A DNA stretch of 64,000 bases from Bradyrhizobium sp. AZCC 1719 (GTDB lineage: Bacteria > Pseudomonadota > Alphaproteobacteria > Rhizobiales > Xanthobacteraceae). The position numbers and the translations under genes were made by a program. The notes below the pieces were generated by a model that worked only from the letters and a program-made list of their open reading frames with translations, did not search any database and had not been told where the DNA came from. Position 1 is the stretch's first letter, and each line of letters opens with the position of its first letter. Positions 9,171 to 19,435 of this stretch are shown here, piece by piece. The DNA is taken from NCBI RefSeq assembly GCF_036924525.1, contig NZ_JAZHRU010000001.1:5113001-5177000 (forward strand), read 5' to 3'.

Positions 9171-9590
9171 ATGAAAGTCAAAGACGCGATGCACAAGGGC
9201 GTCGACTGGGTAAACCCCGATACGCCTATCACTGAAGTCGCGAAGCTGATGCGAGAACATGACATCGGCTGCATTCCGATCGGAGAGGACGACCACCTGG
9301 TCGGGATGGTCACCGATCGCGACATCGTTTGCAAAGGGCTTGCGGACGGCAAGTTCGACCCCAGCCGTGCGCAGGCGCGCGACGTAATGACCGAAGGCAT
9401 CCATTGCTGCCGCGAGGACGATGACCTTGCCAAGGCCGTCCATCACATGGAGACGCTGCAGGTCCGCAGGTTGCCGGTGATCAACAAGAGCAAGCGGATG
9501 GTCGGAATGATCAGCCTGGGCGACGTCAGCCGTGCGGCGCCCAATGATTTGCTGGCCGGGTGCGTGAAGAGCGTTGCCGCCCATCACTGA
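9171..9590 (+). CDS. CBS-domain protein
   Basis: A 139-residue protein made of two CBS motifs (about residues 7-60 and 71-128), a Bateman module that usually binds adenosine nucleotides. Typical core strings are IGCIPIGEDDHLVGMVTDRDIV and VRRLPVINKSKRMVGMISLGDVS. There is no attached catalytic domain. ATG 9171 is preceded by GGAGG at 7-8 nt; in-frame codons further upstream lack a ribosome site. Stand-alone proteins of this kind are common in rhizobia and are often stress-related; the specific role here is unknown. Confidence 0.9.
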   Translation: MKVKDAMHKGVDWVNPDTPITEVAKLMREHDIGCIPIGEDDHLVGMVTDRDIVCKGLADGKFDPSRAQARDVMTEGIHCCREDDDLAKAVHHMETLQVRRLPVINKSKRMVGMISLGDVSRAAPNDLLAGCVKSVAAHH

Positions 9591-9609
9591 CGCGCGGCAG
9601 CCCTCGCGC

Positions 9610-9737
9610 TAGAGCCTTTCGGTTCTGATTGAATCAGAACCGGGCTCTAGGTTCTTGTTTTGACGCGTTTTCCTGACGCGAACCGGTGTCCACCCCGGAT
9701 CAAGTCCGGGGCAGGCTTTTGCTTGAAAACGCTCTAA
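9610..9737. repeat. Dispersed intergenic repeat, family A copy 1
   Basis: About 128 bp, closely similar to 25756-25881. It contains nested inverted repeats: GGTTCTGATT/AATCAGAACC, GACGCG...CGCGAACC, and CCCCGGATCAAGTCCGGGG. It occupies the space between the CBS gene and the convergent deacylase gene. The structure suggests a non-autonomous palindromic element of the kind widespread in Bradyrhizobium intergenic regions. No coding capacity. Confidence 0.85.
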
Positions 9738-9790
9738 CGAGTAGAGCCCGCGTCGAAATCGACGCGGGCAGTCGTCAGGATCGAGCGGCC

Positions 9791-10258
9791 TCAATCGTGC
9801 GTGCTGAAGTGGCCGCGCCAGGCCTTGGCGTTGAGTCGCGCGAATTGCTCGCCGTCCATGCGGATCAGCGTCGCGTGATCGCCGGCCTCCATGTAGATTT
9901 CCCGTCGCGGGTCGATGCTGTCGTCGACGATGACGTCGAGCCCATAGCACTCGCCAACCGGCGGGATGGCTCCAATGTCGCAGTCGACAAACAGCTCCGC
10001 GATCTCTTTTTCGTTGGCCAGGTCGACCTTGTGGCCGAGCTGACTTTTCAGGGTCGACAGATGCAGGTGATGGGAGGCCGGAAGAACGGCCATCATGTAG
10101 CCGCCGTCACGGCGCAGCACGACGGCCTTGGCCAGCGCATCTCCCGGCACGTGGCAGGCTTCTGCTGTGCGTGTCGATGACTTCGTGGGGGCATGAGGGA
10201 TCACGTCGTAGGTGACGCTTTGATCCAGGTATTTCTGCAGGGTTGGGGCGACGGTCAT
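9791..10258 (-). CDS. YbaK/EbsC-type aminoacyl-tRNA deacylase
   Basis: A 155-residue YbaK/ProX-fold protein. Members hydrolyse mischarged aminoacyl-tRNAs in trans. Diagnostic segments are HAPTKSSTRTAEACHVPGDALAKAVVLRRDGGYMMAVLPASHHL (central strand and the conserved lysine region) and GAIPPVGECYGLDVIVD (the GxxPP loop). The start at 10258 is supported by GGAGG upstream in the minus-strand leader. The frame continues open for another 66 codons upstream but without family similarity. It is convergent with the CBS gene. Substrate specificity (Pro, Cys-Pro, Ala-Pro) is not determinable here. Confidence 0.85.
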   Translation of the reverse strand: MTVAPTLQKYLDQSVTYDVIPHAPTKSSTRTAEACHVPGDALAKAVVLRRDGGYMMAVLPASHHLHLSTLKSQLGHKVDLANEKEIAELFVDCDIGAIPPVGECYGLDVIVDDSIDPRREIYMEAGDHATLIRMDGEQFARLNAKAWRGHFSTHD

Positions 10259-10522
10259 GACGATTTCCTCCATTGCATGGGCATTCCGCACACCGGGAGG
10301 AACTCGCGCAGTCGCCTCACGATGCGGGCGAACACGATTAGGGTGAAAGGATACGCCCGCCGGGCGGCCGCGACAATGCGAATCTCCGTGCCGGAACCGG
10401 GCGGAGCAGGAATCCGGGCTCGATTTGACTTGCAGCATGCCTTGCTGAGAGCGCATTTATTCAAGAAAGGTTCAGCTTAACGCGCGTCTCATACAGCGCG
10501 GGCGGCGACAGGGTGGGATGCC

Positions 10523-12817
10523 ATGCGGGTAGCAAGAAGTTTGTCGATCCTCTCGGTGTGTCTCGTCGCGATGTCCGGACTGGCCGGTCATTTGAGCTCC
10601 GCCGCTGCGCAACAGCAGGAAAAGCGCATCGCGCTGGTGGTCGGCAATGCCGCCTATGCAAAATCGCCGCTGGCAACCGCGGCCAACGATGCCGGCCTGA
10701 TCGCCCAAACCTTGCAAGCGGCGGGATTCGACGTGATCGGCGCCCGCGACCTCGATGGCGACACGCTGCGCAAGAGTTTCCGCGACTTCATCCAGAAGGC
10801 CGAAAGCTCGGGGCCGGACACGGTCGCGATGGTCTATCTGGCCGGTTACGGGCTGCAATTGGCCGGCGAGAACTATTTCGTGCCGGTCGATTCCGCGATC
10901 AACCGGGATACCGACGTTCCGACCGAGGCGTTGCGGACCGGCGACTACATCCGCCAACTCGTTTCGCTACCGTTGAAGGCCGGAATCGTCGTGCTGGACG
11001 CGGCGCGGCAGCAGCCGTTCATCGAGGGACAGATCGCAAGCGGTCTCGCTCTGGTCGAGGCTGATCCGCATATGCTGATCGCGTTCAACGCGGCGCCCGG
11101 AACGGTAGCGCCTGCCGAGCAGGGACCGTACGGCATCTACGCCCAGTCGCTGGCCGAGATGATCCGGACCGGTGGATTGCCGCTGCCGGAGGTCTTCAAT
11201 CGCCTGCGGCTTCGCGTCAACGAAGCCAGCAAGGGCGCCCAGGTGCCCTGGGACAGCCAGAAGGTCGACGCTAGCTTCACGTTCTTTGAGCGCTCACCGG
11301 ATGCGCCCGCCCCGGCGCCGCCGGATCAGGCCGCCGCCATCCGCAGCAAACCGATCCGTGATCTCGGCGCGCAGGACGCTTACGCCGCGGCGCTGGAGCG
11401 CGACACGTTGCCGGCCTATGAGGATTTTCTCGCCGCCTATCCCGACGATCCCATGGCAAAGCGGGTGAGGGCGATCGCGGCGGCGCGGCGCGAAGCGATC
11501 ACCTGGCGCCGCACCTACCGCGCCGACACCCCGAACGCCTATTGGTCGTATCTGCAACGCTACCCGCGCGGGCCTCATGCGGCCGACGCGCGCCGCCGGC
11601 TGGTCATTCTCACTGCGCCGGTCGAGCCGCCGCCGACATTCGATGTGATCGATTACGACGTGCCGCCGCCGCCGCCGGACGAGTTCATCTATGTCGATCG
11701 TCCGGTGCTGGCCTTCGACGATCCCGAGTTCGATTTTGTCCCGCCGCCACCGGCGCCGGTCTACTACCTGCCGCCGCCGCCGGACGATTTCGTCGTGCTG
11801 GAGCCGCCACCACCGCCGATCGGGCTGTTCATCCTGCCGCAGCCGATCTTTGTGCCGATACCGGTCTATGTGAGGCCGCCGCGCTATGTCGCGCCGCCGC
11901 CGAACAACATCATCTTTGCCAACATCCACAACCGGACCGTGATCAACAACGTCATCAACAGGCCGCAGCCCGCTTTGCCTGCGGCGGGACTTGGCGACAG
12001 GGGACGTCCCGGCTCCCCGGCGGCGATGGTTAGGCCGGGGCAGGGAAGTGCCACGCCGACGCTGCCTCCTGCCGTGGCGCAACGGGCCACGCTGATCCAG
12101 CAGGGCAAAGCGCCGGTGCCGCCAAGTGCCGCGATCAATCCTGCCGTGAGGACCGGTTTACCCGGCGCACCGGCCGCCGGGCAGACCGGACGGCCGGGCG
12201 CGGTGCAGCCGGCGAACGCACCAGCCGCGCTGCCGTCGACACAGCCCCCGCCGAGGACCAACGCCCTGCCGGTTCCGGGCGCCAGGGGCGCGCCACCCAC
12301 GCCCCCAAGCGCCGCCGTCAATCCGAACGCAAGGCCAGCGCCGGGTGCGTCGCGCCTGGGAACAGCGGCGCCCACCGCGCCATCAAGGCCGGCTGCTGCG
12401 GTTGCGCCAAAACCTCAACTGCAACCCGAGCTGCGGCGTGGCACGCCACCGTCTGCAGTGAATGTGGCAAGGCCCCCGCCACCGCCGGCAGCGCGTGTAG
12501 CTCCGGCACCGCCCCCGCCCAGGATGGCCGCGCCGCCTCCACCGGCGAGAATGGCCGCACCGTCGCCTCCACCCAGGATGGCTGCGCCGCCGGCCCCTCC
12601 GCCGCGGATGGCTGCACCGCCGGCACCGCCGCCGCGCATGGCCGCACCCCCATCGCCGCCGCCGCGGATGGCCGCGCCGCCACCGCCTCCACCAAGGATG
12701 GCCGCACCACCCCCGCCACCCGCGCGTATGGCCGCGCCACCGCCGGCGATGGCTGCACCGCGTGCGGCGCCGGCTCCGGCGGCCGCGGCCAGGGGGTGCC
12801 CGCCGGGGCGATGCTGA
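10523..12817 (+). CDS. Exported caspase-fold protein lacking both catalytic residues, with proline-rich tail
   Basis: A 764-residue protein with a signal peptide (cleavage probably after SSAAAQ, about residue 30) and a peptidase C14-like domain at about 34-255 (RIALVVGNAAY at the start). In active members the dyad lies in GHG and DACR motifs. Here the positions read LAGYG (Tyr109) and LDAAR (Ala161), so His and Cys are both lost and hydrolysis is unlikely. A middle segment (about 260-370) is followed by about 390 residues of low-complexity Pro/Ala sequence, including at least eight units of the type PPPPRMAAPP near the end. The gene is monocistronic. I infer a binding or scaffolding role in the envelope. 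Confidence 0.8.
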   Translation: MRVARSLSILSVCLVAMSGLAGHLSSAAAQQQEKRIALVVGNAAYAKSPLATAANDAGLIAQTLQAAGFDVIGARDLDGDTLRKSFRDFIQKAESSGPDTVAMVYLAGYGLQLAGENYFVPVDSAINRDTDVPTEALRTGDYIRQLVSLPLKAGIVVLDAARQQPFIEGQIASGLALVEADPHMLIAFNAAPGTVAPAEQGPYGIYAQSLAEMIRTGGLPLPEVFNRLRLRVNEASKGAQVPWDSQKVDASFTFFERSPDAPAPAPPDQAAAIRSKPIRDLGAQDAYAAALERDTLPAYEDFLAAYPDDPMAKRVRAIAAARREAITWRRTYRADTPNAYWSYLQRYPRGPHAADARRRLVILTAPVEPPPTFDVIDYDVPPPPPDEFIYVDRPVLAFDDPEFDFVPPPPAPVYYLPPPPDDFVVLEPPPPPIGLFILPQPIFVPIPVYVRPPRYVAPPPNNIIFANIHNRTVINNVINRPQPALPAAGLGDRGRPGSPAAMVRPGQGSATPTLPPAVAQRATLIQQGKAPVPPSAAINPAVRTGLPGAPAAGQTGRPGAVQPANAPAALPSTQPPPRTNALPVPGARGAPPTPPSAAVNPNARPAPGASRLGTAAPTAPSRPAAAVAPKPQLQPELRRGTPPSAVNVARPPPPPAARVAPAPPPPRMAAPPPPARMAAPSPPPRMAAPPAPPPRMAAPPAPPPRMAAPPSPPPRMAAPPPPPPRMAAPPPPPARMAAPPPAMAAPRAAPAPAAAARGCPPGRC

Positions 12818-12824
12818 TTGTTAG

Positions 12825-12851
12825 CCGGCCAGATCCCCCGGGTCTGGCCGG
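12825..12851 (+). terminator. Hairpin after the pseudocaspase gene
   Basis: Inverted repeat CCGGCCAGA / TCTGGCCGG with a 9-nt loop, starting 7 bp after the stop codon. No U-tract follows, so this is only a possible terminator or mRNA-stabilising hairpin. Confidence 0.45.
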
Positions 12852-12901
12852 AGCGGCCCTAAAACGCTGATCTGGAAGACCGAAAAACCGGCCGTATTTC
12901 C

Positions 12902-12929
12902 TTGCTTCCGGCTGGAATCCGGCTATATA
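12902..12929 (+). promoter_or_regulatory. Probable sigma-70 promoter of rpsB-tsf
   Basis: TTGCTT (12902-12907) and TATATA (12924-12929) are separated by 16 bp and lie about 110 bp upstream of rpsB, leaving a leader long enough for S2 autoregulation. The assignment is by eye. Confidence 0.5.
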
Positions 12930-13041
12930 GCGCGCCATCTCACACGGAAACATGGCTCTCAAAGGCCGTCCGGTGGCAACCGGGCCAGTCAGGCTCGTTT
13001 GCTCACACGTTTCCGGAGGAACCAACCGGAGAACTACTACT

Positions 13042-14040
13042 ATGGCGCTACCCGATTTCTCTATGCGTCAGCTCCTCGAAGCTGGCGTCCACTTTGGCCA
13101 CCAATCGCACCGCTGGAATCCGAAGATGGCGGATTACATTTTCGGTGCCCGCAACAACATCCACATCATCGACCTCGCCCAGACCGTGCCGATGCTTCAT
13201 CGCGCGCTGCAGGCGGTTTCCGACACGGTTGCCAAGGGCGGCCGCATCCTGTTCGTCGGCACCAAGCGCCAGGCGCAGGACGGCGTTGCCGAGGCGGCCA
13301 AGCGCTCGGCGCAGTATTTCGTCAATTCGCGCTGGCTCGGCGGCACGCTGACCAACTGGAAGACGATTTCGGGATCGATCAAGCGCCTGCGTCACCTCGA
13401 TGAGGTGCTGTCGTCGGGCGAGGCCAACTCCTACACCAAGAAGGAGCGGCTGACGCTGCAGCGCGAGCGCGACAAGCTCGACCGCTCGCTCGGCGGTATC
13501 AAGGACATGGGCGGTCTTCCCGACATGATCTTCGTGATCGACACCAACAAGGAAGACATCGCGATCCAGGAAGCGCAGCGGCTCAACATTCCCGTTGCCG
13601 CGATCGTCGACACCAACTCGGACCCCAAGGGCATCACCTTCGTGGTGCCGGGCAATGACGACGCCGGCCGCGCCATTTCGCTGTATTGCGACCTGATTGC
13701 CCGCGCCGCCATCGACGGCATTTCGCGCGCGCAGGGCGACTCCGGCATCGATATCGGCGCCGCCGTTCAGCCGGTCCGCGAGGAAGTTCCGGCAGCGCCC
13801 CAGCCGACCGGCTTCCAGGGACTGGCCGGTCCGCGCGGCACCGCCGACAACCTCAAGAAGCTCACCGGCGTGTCGGGTACGATCGAGAAGAAGCTCAACG
13901 ACCTCGGCATCTTCCATTACTGGCAGCTTGCCGAACTCGACCACGACACCGCGCACAAGATCGGTGAAGAGGTTGGTCTTCCGAGCCGGGCCGATGCCTG
14001 GGTCGCCCAGGCCAAGACGCTGACCGCGGAAGCGGAATAA
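13042..14040 (+). CDS. rpsB: 30S ribosomal protein S2 with C-terminal extension
   Basis: Small-subunit protein S2, which bridges head and body of the 30S subunit. The S2 core spans about residues 5-235 ([61 protein letters not shown]). A further 90-100 residues carry a helix-hairpin-helix-like module ([34 protein letters not shown]). I recall the same extension in related rhizobia, so the 332-residue length is normal for the group. ATG 13042 follows CGGAGAA; the frame is open for 30 codons further upstream. tsf follows after 133 bp. Confidence 0.97.
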   Translation: MALPDFSMRQLLEAGVHFGHQSHRWNPKMADYIFGARNNIHIIDLAQTVPMLHRALQAVSDTVAKGGRILFVGTKRQAQDGVAEAAKRSAQYFVNSRWLGGTLTNWKTISGSIKRLRHLDEVLSSGEANSYTKKERLTLQRERDKLDRSLGGIKDMGGLPDMIFVIDTNKEDIAIQEAQRLNIPVAAIVDTNSDPKGITFVVPGNDDAGRAISLYCDLIARAAIDGISRAQGDSGIDIGAAVQPVREEVPAAPQPTGFQGLAGPRGTADNLKKLTGVSGTIEKKLNDLGIFHYWQLAELDHDTAHKIGEEVGLPSRADAWVAQAKTLTAEAE

Positions 14041-14173
14041 TTGGTTCGCCGCGTGGCCGGGTCTTCCGGCCGCCGGTCCTGCTCCCCAGATACGGCATTC
14101 CCTGTAGCTGACGACGGCACGGCGCAAAGCGCGCGCCGCGCCCGCAGCTCACAGGCAAGAAGGATATTCGACG

Positions 14174-15100
14174 ATGGCAACGATCACTGCGGCAATGGTC
14201 AAGGAACTGCGCGAGTCGACTGGCGCAGGCATGATGGACTGCAAGGCAGCGCTCACCGAAACCGCGGGCGACATGCAGGGTGCCCAGGACTGGCTGCGCA
14301 AGAAGGGCCTCTCGAAGGCCGCGAAGAAGGCCGGCCGCGTCGCGGCCGAAGGCCTGATCGGCGCGGTCACCTCGGGCGTCAAGGGCGTCGTGGTCGAAGT
14401 CAATTCCGAGACGGATTTCGTCGCCCGCAATGAGCAGTTCCAGGGTCTCGTCAAGATGATCGCGCAGGTCGCGCTTGACGTTGGCGCCGACGTCGAGAAG
14501 ATCAAGGCGGCGAAGGTCGGCAGCGTCACGGTCGAAACCGCGATTTCGGACGCGATCGCCACCATCGGCGAGAACATGACGCTGCGCCGTGCCGCCTCAC
14601 TCGAGGTCGGCAAGGGCGTGGTGTCGAGCTACATCCATGGCGCCGTAATCGATGGCGCCGGCAAGATGGGCGTGCTGGTCGCGCTTGAATCAACCGGCAA
14701 GACCGATGAACTCGCGCATCTCGGACGTCAGCTTGCGATGCATGTGGCTGCGACCAATCCGCAGGCGCTGGATCCGTCCGGCCTCGACCCCGAGATCGTG
14801 AAGCGCGAAAAGGACGTGCTGGCCGACAAGTATCGCCAGCAGGGCAAGCCGGAAAACGTGATCGAGAAGATCGTCGAGTCCGGCCTGAAGACCTATTACA
14901 AGGAAGTCTGTCTGTTGGAGCAGGCGTTCATCCACGACGAAAAGGGCAAGTCGGTCGCGCAAGCTCTGAAGGAAGCCGAAGGCAAGATCGGCGCGCCTGT
15001 GAAGATTGCCGGATTTGTGCGCTATGCTCTCGGCGAGGGAATCGAAAAGCAGGAATCCGATTTCGCAGCCGAAGTCGCGGCGGCCAGCGGCAAGAAGTAA
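14174..15100 (+). CDS. tsf: Elongation factor Ts
   Basis: Guanine-nucleotide exchange factor for EF-Tu. The 308 residues begin with the UBA-like N-terminal domain ([20 protein letters not shown]). The TDFVARN signature of the core follows (about residue 80), then the two alpha/beta core subdomains. The C-terminal module ([23 protein letters not shown]) is complete. AAGAAGGA lies upstream of ATG. It is paired with rpsB as in most bacteria, and followed by a hairpin before pyrH. Confidence 0.98.
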   Translation: MATITAAMVKELRESTGAGMMDCKAALTETAGDMQGAQDWLRKKGLSKAAKKAGRVAAEGLIGAVTSGVKGVVVEVNSETDFVARNEQFQGLVKMIAQVALDVGADVEKIKAAKVGSVTVETAISDAIATIGENMTLRRAASLEVGKGVVSSYIHGAVIDGAGKMGVLVALESTGKTDELAHLGRQLAMHVAATNPQALDPSGLDPEIVKREKDVLADKYRQQGKPENVIEKIVESGLKTYYKEVCLLEQAFIHDEKGKSVAQALKEAEGKIGAPVKIAGFVRYALGEGIEKQESDFAAEVAAASGKK

Positions 15101-15116
15101 CCGCTGCGGTCACAGT

Positions 15117-15140
15117 CTTCCGGCGCAAATGCGCCGGAAG
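15117..15140 (+). terminator. Hairpin between tsf and pyrH
   Basis: CTTCCGGCGC-AAAT-GCGCCGGAAG, a 10-bp perfect stem 16 bp after the tsf stop. No T-run follows, so it may be an attenuator or processing hairpin rather than a full terminator. Confidence 0.5.
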
Positions 15141-15170
15141 TCGCCTGCGCGGGAGAGGGAAGCGTAAGCA

Positions 15171-15887
15171 ATGGCTGAGCCGGTCTATCGTCGCGTCGTG
15201 ATCAAGCTCTCAGGCGAGTATCTCGCAGGTGGCCATTTCTTCGGCATCGACCAGCCTACCGTTGACCGCATCGCCGACGACCTGATCGCGGCCCACAAGC
15301 TCGGCGTCGAGGTGGCCGTCGTGATCGGTGGCGGCAACATCGTTCGCGGCGTGGAGGTGTCCTCGCGCGGCGTTTCGCGCCCGACCGGCGACACCATGGG
15401 CATGCTCGCCACCGTGATGAACTGCCTGGCGCTGGAGGCTGCCATCGAGCGCAAGGGGGCGCCGGCGCGGACCCTGTCGGCGTTCGTAATGCCTGAGATT
15501 TCCGAGGTCTTCACCCGCACTGCAGCGCACAAATATCTCGCGGATGGACGAATCGTCCTGCTCGGTGGTGGAACCGGCAATCCATTCTTCACCACCGACA
15601 CCACGGCGGTGTTGCGGGCGGCCGAGATCGGCGCGCAGGCGGTGCTCAAAGCCACCAATGTCGACGGCGTTTACAGCGCCGACCCCAAAAAGGACCCGTC
15701 CGCCAAGCGTTTTGATCGGCTGACGCATTCGCAGGCGATCGCCGGCGACTACAAGGTGATGGACGCGACTGCATTCGCGCTTGCCCGCGAGACGTCACTG
15801 CCTATCATCGTATTCTCGATCGCCGAGCCGGGTTCGATCGGCGCGATCCTGCGCGGGACCGGCCACGGCACGGTGGTTGCCGGCTGA
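15171..15887 (+). CDS. pyrH: UMP kinase
   Basis: Hexameric amino-acid-kinase-fold enzyme that phosphorylates UMP to UDP. The 238 residues show the [11 protein letters not shown] phosphate-binding start, [11 protein letters not shown], the [17 protein letters not shown] segment that contacts UMP, and the [17 protein letters not shown] signature. Length is typical. It sits between tsf and frr in the standard translation/pyrimidine cluster. ATG follows GGGAAG. Confidence 0.97.
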   Translation: MAEPVYRRVVIKLSGEYLAGGHFFGIDQPTVDRIADDLIAAHKLGVEVAVVIGGGNIVRGVEVSSRGVSRPTGDTMGMLATVMNCLALEAAIERKGAPARTLSAFVMPEISEVFTRTAAHKYLADGRIVLLGGGTGNPFFTTDTTAVLRAAEIGAQAVLKATNVDGVYSADPKKDPSAKRFDRLTHSQAIAGDYKVMDATAFALARETSLPIIVFSIAEPGSIGAILRGTGHGTVVAG

Positions 15888-15957
15888 TAGGCCGGTTGCA
15901 GTTTCGAACCGCGGCTTCAAGACGCCAGCGGCTGGTTTCCAAGGAGGGGAGAGCGTT

Positions 15958-16521
15958 ATGCCCACGCCCGGTTTTGACATCAACGAATTGAAGCGCCGCA
16001 TGCAAGGCGCCACCCATGCGCTCAAGCACGAGCTCGGTGGCTTGCGGACCGGCCGCGCGGCGGCGTCCATGCTGGAGCCGGTGCAGGTCGAGGCTTACGG
16101 CTCGCACATGCCGCTCAACCAGCTCGCCACCGTCAGCGTGCCCGAGCCGCGGCTGCTTTCCGTCCAGGTGTGGGATAAGTCGATGGTGAAAGCCGTGGAG
16201 AAGGCGATCGTCGATTCCAATCTCGGCCTCTCGCCCGCGACCGAAGGGCAGGTGCTGCGCCTGCGGATTCCCGAGCTTAACGAGGAACGGCGCAAGGAAC
16301 TGGTGAAGGTCGCGCATAAATACGCCGAGGCGGCCAAGGTTGCCGTTCGCCACGTCCGTCGCGACGGCCTGGATATCGTCAAGAAGCTCGAGAAGAATCA
16401 CGAGATTTCCGAAGACGATCAGGAGCGGCTCGCCAACGAGGTGCAGAAGGCGACCGACGGAACGATTGCGGAAATCGATCAGTTGCTGGCGGCGAAGGAA
16501 AAGGAAATCCTCACCGTTTGA
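15958..16521 (+). CDS. frr: Ribosome recycling factor
   Basis: Splits post-termination ribosomes together with EF-G. The 187-residue protein has the usual two-domain organisation: a three-helix bundle ([30 protein letters not shown] and the C-terminal helices) around a small beta domain. ATG 15958 is preceded by GGAGGGGAG; the in-frame extension into the pyrH 3' end is not family sequence. The gene lies 70 bp after pyrH and 42 bp before uppS, probably within one transcript. Confidence 0.97.
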   Translation: MPTPGFDINELKRRMQGATHALKHELGGLRTGRAAASMLEPVQVEAYGSHMPLNQLATVSVPEPRLLSVQVWDKSMVKAVEKAIVDSNLGLSPATEGQVLRLRIPELNEERRKELVKVAHKYAEAAKVAVRHVRRDGLDIVKKLEKNHEISEDDQERLANEVQKATDGTIAEIDQLLAAKEKEILTV

Positions 16522-16563
16522 TGGCAACGTTTAAGAGTTGAGACTGGCCCTGGAATTCAGATA

Positions 16564-17319
16564 ATGCCGAACGCCGCCGCCCCCGCTACGGAAGGACCGG
16601 ATCGCTCCGTCCCGTTGCATGTGGCGATCATCATGGACGGAAATGGGCGCTGGGCGGCAGCGCGCGGCTTGCCGCGCGCCGAAGGCCACCGCCGCGGCGT
16701 CGAGGCGCTACGCCGCGTCGTTCGCGCCGCCCATGAACTCGGCGTGCTCTATCTGACGATCTTTTCGTTCAGCTCTGAAAACTGGTCGCGGCCGGCGACC
16801 GAAATCGGCGATCTGTTCGGATTGCTCCGCCGCTTCATCCGCAACGATCTGGCGACGCTGCACCGCGACGGCGTGCGCGTGCGCGTGATCGGCGAACGAG
16901 AGGGGCTGGAGCCCGATATCTGCACGCTCTTGAACGAGGCCGAGGAACTGACGAGAGGCAACACCAAGCTCAATCTCGTGGTCGCGTTCAATTACGGATC
17001 GCGCCAGGAAATCGCCGGCGCTGCCCAACGGCTGGCGCGTGAAGTCGCGGAGGGCAAGCGCGATCCCGCCTCGATCGATGCCGATACGCTCGGCCGCTAT
17101 CTCGATGCACCTGACATTCCCGATCCCGACCTGATCATCCGCACCAGCGGCGAACAGCGGCTGTCGAACTTCCTGATGTGGCAGGCGGCCTATAGCGAAC
17201 TTGTGTTCGTGCCGATCCACTGGCCGGATTTCGACAAGGCCGCGCTCGAAAGCGCCATTGCCGAATATGCGAGACGGGAACGCCGCTTCGGCGGTCTGGT
17301 TGCGAAAACCGGATCGTGA
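16564..17319 (+). CDS. uppS: Isoprenyl transferase (undecaprenyl diphosphate synthase)
   Basis: Cis-prenyltransferase that condenses isopentenyl diphosphate onto farnesyl diphosphate to make the C55 carrier lipid for peptidoglycan and polysaccharide synthesis. The 251 residues include the P-loop-like [11 protein letters not shown] with catalytic Asp25, the [11 protein letters not shown] segment, and the C-terminal [19 protein letters not shown] and ELVF motifs. The stop overlaps cdsA by 4 bp, so the two are translationally coupled. Confidence 0.97.
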   Translation: MPNAAAPATEGPDRSVPLHVAIIMDGNGRWAAARGLPRAEGHRRGVEALRRVVRAAHELGVLYLTIFSFSSENWSRPATEIGDLFGLLRRFIRNDLATLHRDGVRVRVIGEREGLEPDICTLLNEAEELTRGNTKLNLVVAFNYGSRQEIAGAAQRLAREVAEGKRDPASIDADTLGRYLDAPDIPDPDLIIRTSGEQRLSNFLMWQAAYSELVFVPIHWPDFDKAALESAIAEYARRERRFGGLVAKTGS

Positions 17320-18164
17320 CCGACCCCGAGCCCTCGCCGGCGGCAGCAAGCGCGCCCGATTCGCGCAATCTGGTGATGCGGATCGCCGCCGCCGCGGTGT
17401 TGATCCCGCTTGCGGTCGCCATTGCCTATGCGGGCGGTTGGCTGTGGGCCGCGCTGGTGACGCTGGCGGCCGTCGGCCTGTTCGTCGAATGGCTCGCGAT
17501 CGTGGGCCTCGCCGGGGCAACGCGTGTGATCGTCCCGGGCGTGGCCGCGCTTGCGCTCGGCGGGGTTTGCTTTGCGCTCGGCCGGCTCGATGCCGCCCTG
17601 ATCGTGCTCGGCATCGGCTTTGTAGCGGTCGTGTCAATCGCGCCGGAGCGGCGGAACTGGGCGGCGGCCGGATTTCTGTACGCGGCGGCGGCCGAGATTG
17701 CCTCGGTGCTGGTGCGTCTGGATTCCGTGAAGGGTTTTGCCGCCCTGATGTTCGTGCTGCTGATCGTGTGGGTGACCGATAGTGGCGGCTATTTCGCGGG
17801 CCGCGGTATTGGCGGACCGAAACTGTGGCCGCGCGTCAGCCCGAAAAAGACCTGGGCCGGCGCCGTCGGCGGGTTTGCCGCCAGTCTGGCCGTGGCAGGC
17901 GGATTTGTCGCCTTCGGTCTCGGTAAGATGGGACCGCTATTGATGCTTTCGGCGGCCCTTTCGGTGGTTTCGCAGCTCGGCGACCTCTTCGAATCCGCCG
18001 TGAAGCGCCGTTTTGGCGTAAAGGACTCAAGTCACATCATTCCCGGCCACGGCGGACTAATGGATCGTCTGGACGGGTTTGTCGCAGCCGTTGTCGTGGC
18101 GGCACTTTTCGGCTTTCTGCGGGCCGGCGCCGATGGCGTCGGTCGCGGTCTTATGGTTTGGTGA
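17316..18164 (+). CDS. cdsA: Phosphatidate cytidylyltransferase
   Basis: Integral inner-membrane enzyme that converts phosphatidic acid and CTP to CDP-diacylglycerol, the branch point of phospholipid synthesis. The 282 residues carry several hydrophobic segments and the C-terminal CDS signature [19 protein letters not shown]. The GTG start overlaps the uppS stop (GTGA). The cytidylyltransferase core with [14 protein letters not shown] is intact. dxr starts 4 bp after its stop. Confidence 0.95.
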   Translation: MTDPEPSPAAASAPDSRNLVMRIAAAAVLIPLAVAIAYAGGWLWAALVTLAAVGLFVEWLAIVGLAGATRVIVPGVAALALGGVCFALGRLDAALIVLGIGFVAVVSIAPERRNWAAAGFLYAAAAEIASVLVRLDSVKGFAALMFVLLIVWVTDSGGYFAGRGIGGPKLWPRVSPKKTWAGAVGGFAASLAVAGGFVAFGLGKMGPLLMLSAALSVVSQLGDLFESAVKRRFGVKDSSHIIPGHGGLMDRLDGFVAAVVVAALFGFLRAGADGVGRGLMVW

Positions 18165-18168
18165 AACG

Positions 18169-19392
18169 ATGAGCGCAGTTCCATTGCGTAACAACAAGGC
18201 CGCTTGGTCGGATGCGCGCACCGTCACGGTGCTCGGCGCCACCGGCTCCATCGGCGACAGCACCATGGATCTGCTGCGCGGCGCGCGCGACCGCTATCAG
18301 GTCGAGGCGCTGACTGCGAATTCCAATGTCGAAGCGCTGGCCAGGCTCGCGAAGGAATTCGGCGTACGATTCGCGGCGATCGCCGACCCCGCGCGGCTTG
18401 GCGAACTGAAGGATGCGCTGGCAGGCACGAATATCGAATGCGGCGCCGGCGAAAGCGCGATCATCGAGGCCGCGGCGCGTCCCGCCGACTGGGTGATGGC
18501 GGCGGTGAGCGGCGCGGCCGGGCTGAAGCCCGCGCTCGCTGCGGTCGACCGCGGCGCCGCCGTCGCATTGGCGAACAAGGAATGCCTGGTGTGTGCCGGC
18601 GATTTCTTCATGCAGCGCGCGGCGAAGGCCGGCGCCTGCATCCTGCCGGCGGATTCCGAACACAACGCGCTGTTTCAGGCGCTCTCTTCCGGCAATCGCG
18701 AGGAATTGGTGCGCGTGATCATCACCGCATCCGGTGGCCCGTTCCGCACCTGGGCGCCGGCCGACATCGAGCAGGCGACGCTTGAGCAGGCCTTGAAGCA
18801 TCCGAACTGGAGCATGGGCCAGAAGATCACCATTGATTCGGCCTCGATGATGAACAAGGGCCTCGAAGTCATCGAAGCCTCCTATCTGTTCGCGCTCTCG
18901 GCTGACGAGATCGACGTCCTCGTGCATCCGCAGTCGATCATCCACGGCATGGTCGAATTCTCCGATCGCTCTGTGGTTGCGCAGCTTGGCGCGCCCGACA
19001 TGCGCATCCCGATCGCGCACTGCCTTGGATGGCCCGATCGAATCGTTGGCCCGTCGGCCAGGCTGGACCTCGCAAAAATCGGCCAGCTCACGTTCGAGGC
19101 GCCGGACTTCGAGCGGTTCCCGGGCTTGCGGCTGGCCTACGAGGCGTTACGTACAGGACGTGGCGCGACCACGGTATTCAATGCCGCCAATGAGGTGGCG
19201 GTGGCGGCGTTCATTGCCGGAAAGATCAAATTCGGATCGATCGCGCGCCTCGTCGAAGCCACCATCAACGACTGGATTCGTGCCGGGAACCTTGCGCCTT
19301 TGAGCTCGGCCGACGACGCGATCTCCGTTGACCATAACGCGCGAAATCGAGCCGCCTCCCTATTGCCTCAAATTGCCTTAAAGGCATCCTAG
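18169..19392 (+). CDS. dxr: 1-deoxy-D-xylulose 5-phosphate reductoisomerase
   Basis: Second enzyme of the MEP isoprenoid pathway, producing 2-C-methyl-D-erythritol 4-phosphate with NADPH. The 407 residues show the nucleotide-binding GATGSIG (residues 23-29), the metal and substrate region [22 protein letters not shown], and [26 protein letters not shown] 18169 lies 4 bp after the cdsA stop, so the genes are one operon. Supplying precursors for UppS fits the arrangement. Confidence 0.97.
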   Translation: MSAVPLRNNKAAWSDARTVTVLGATGSIGDSTMDLLRGARDRYQVEALTANSNVEALARLAKEFGVRFAAIADPARLGELKDALAGTNIECGAGESAIIEAAARPADWVMAAVSGAAGLKPALAAVDRGAAVALANKECLVCAGDFFMQRAAKAGACILPADSEHNALFQALSSGNREELVRVIITASGGPFRTWAPADIEQATLEQALKHPNWSMGQKITIDSASMMNKGLEVIEASYLFALSADEIDVLVHPQSIIHGMVEFSDRSVVAQLGAPDMRIPIAHCLGWPDRIVGPSARLDLAKIGQLTFEAPDFERFPGLRLAYEALRTGRGATTVFNAANEVAVAAFIAGKIKFGSIARLVEATINDWIRAGNLAPLSSADDAISVDHNARNRAASLLPQIALKAS

Positions 19393-19435
19393 AGGGTTGG
19401 GGACGGAGCCATCGGCTCTTGTCGAGGGGAATCTG

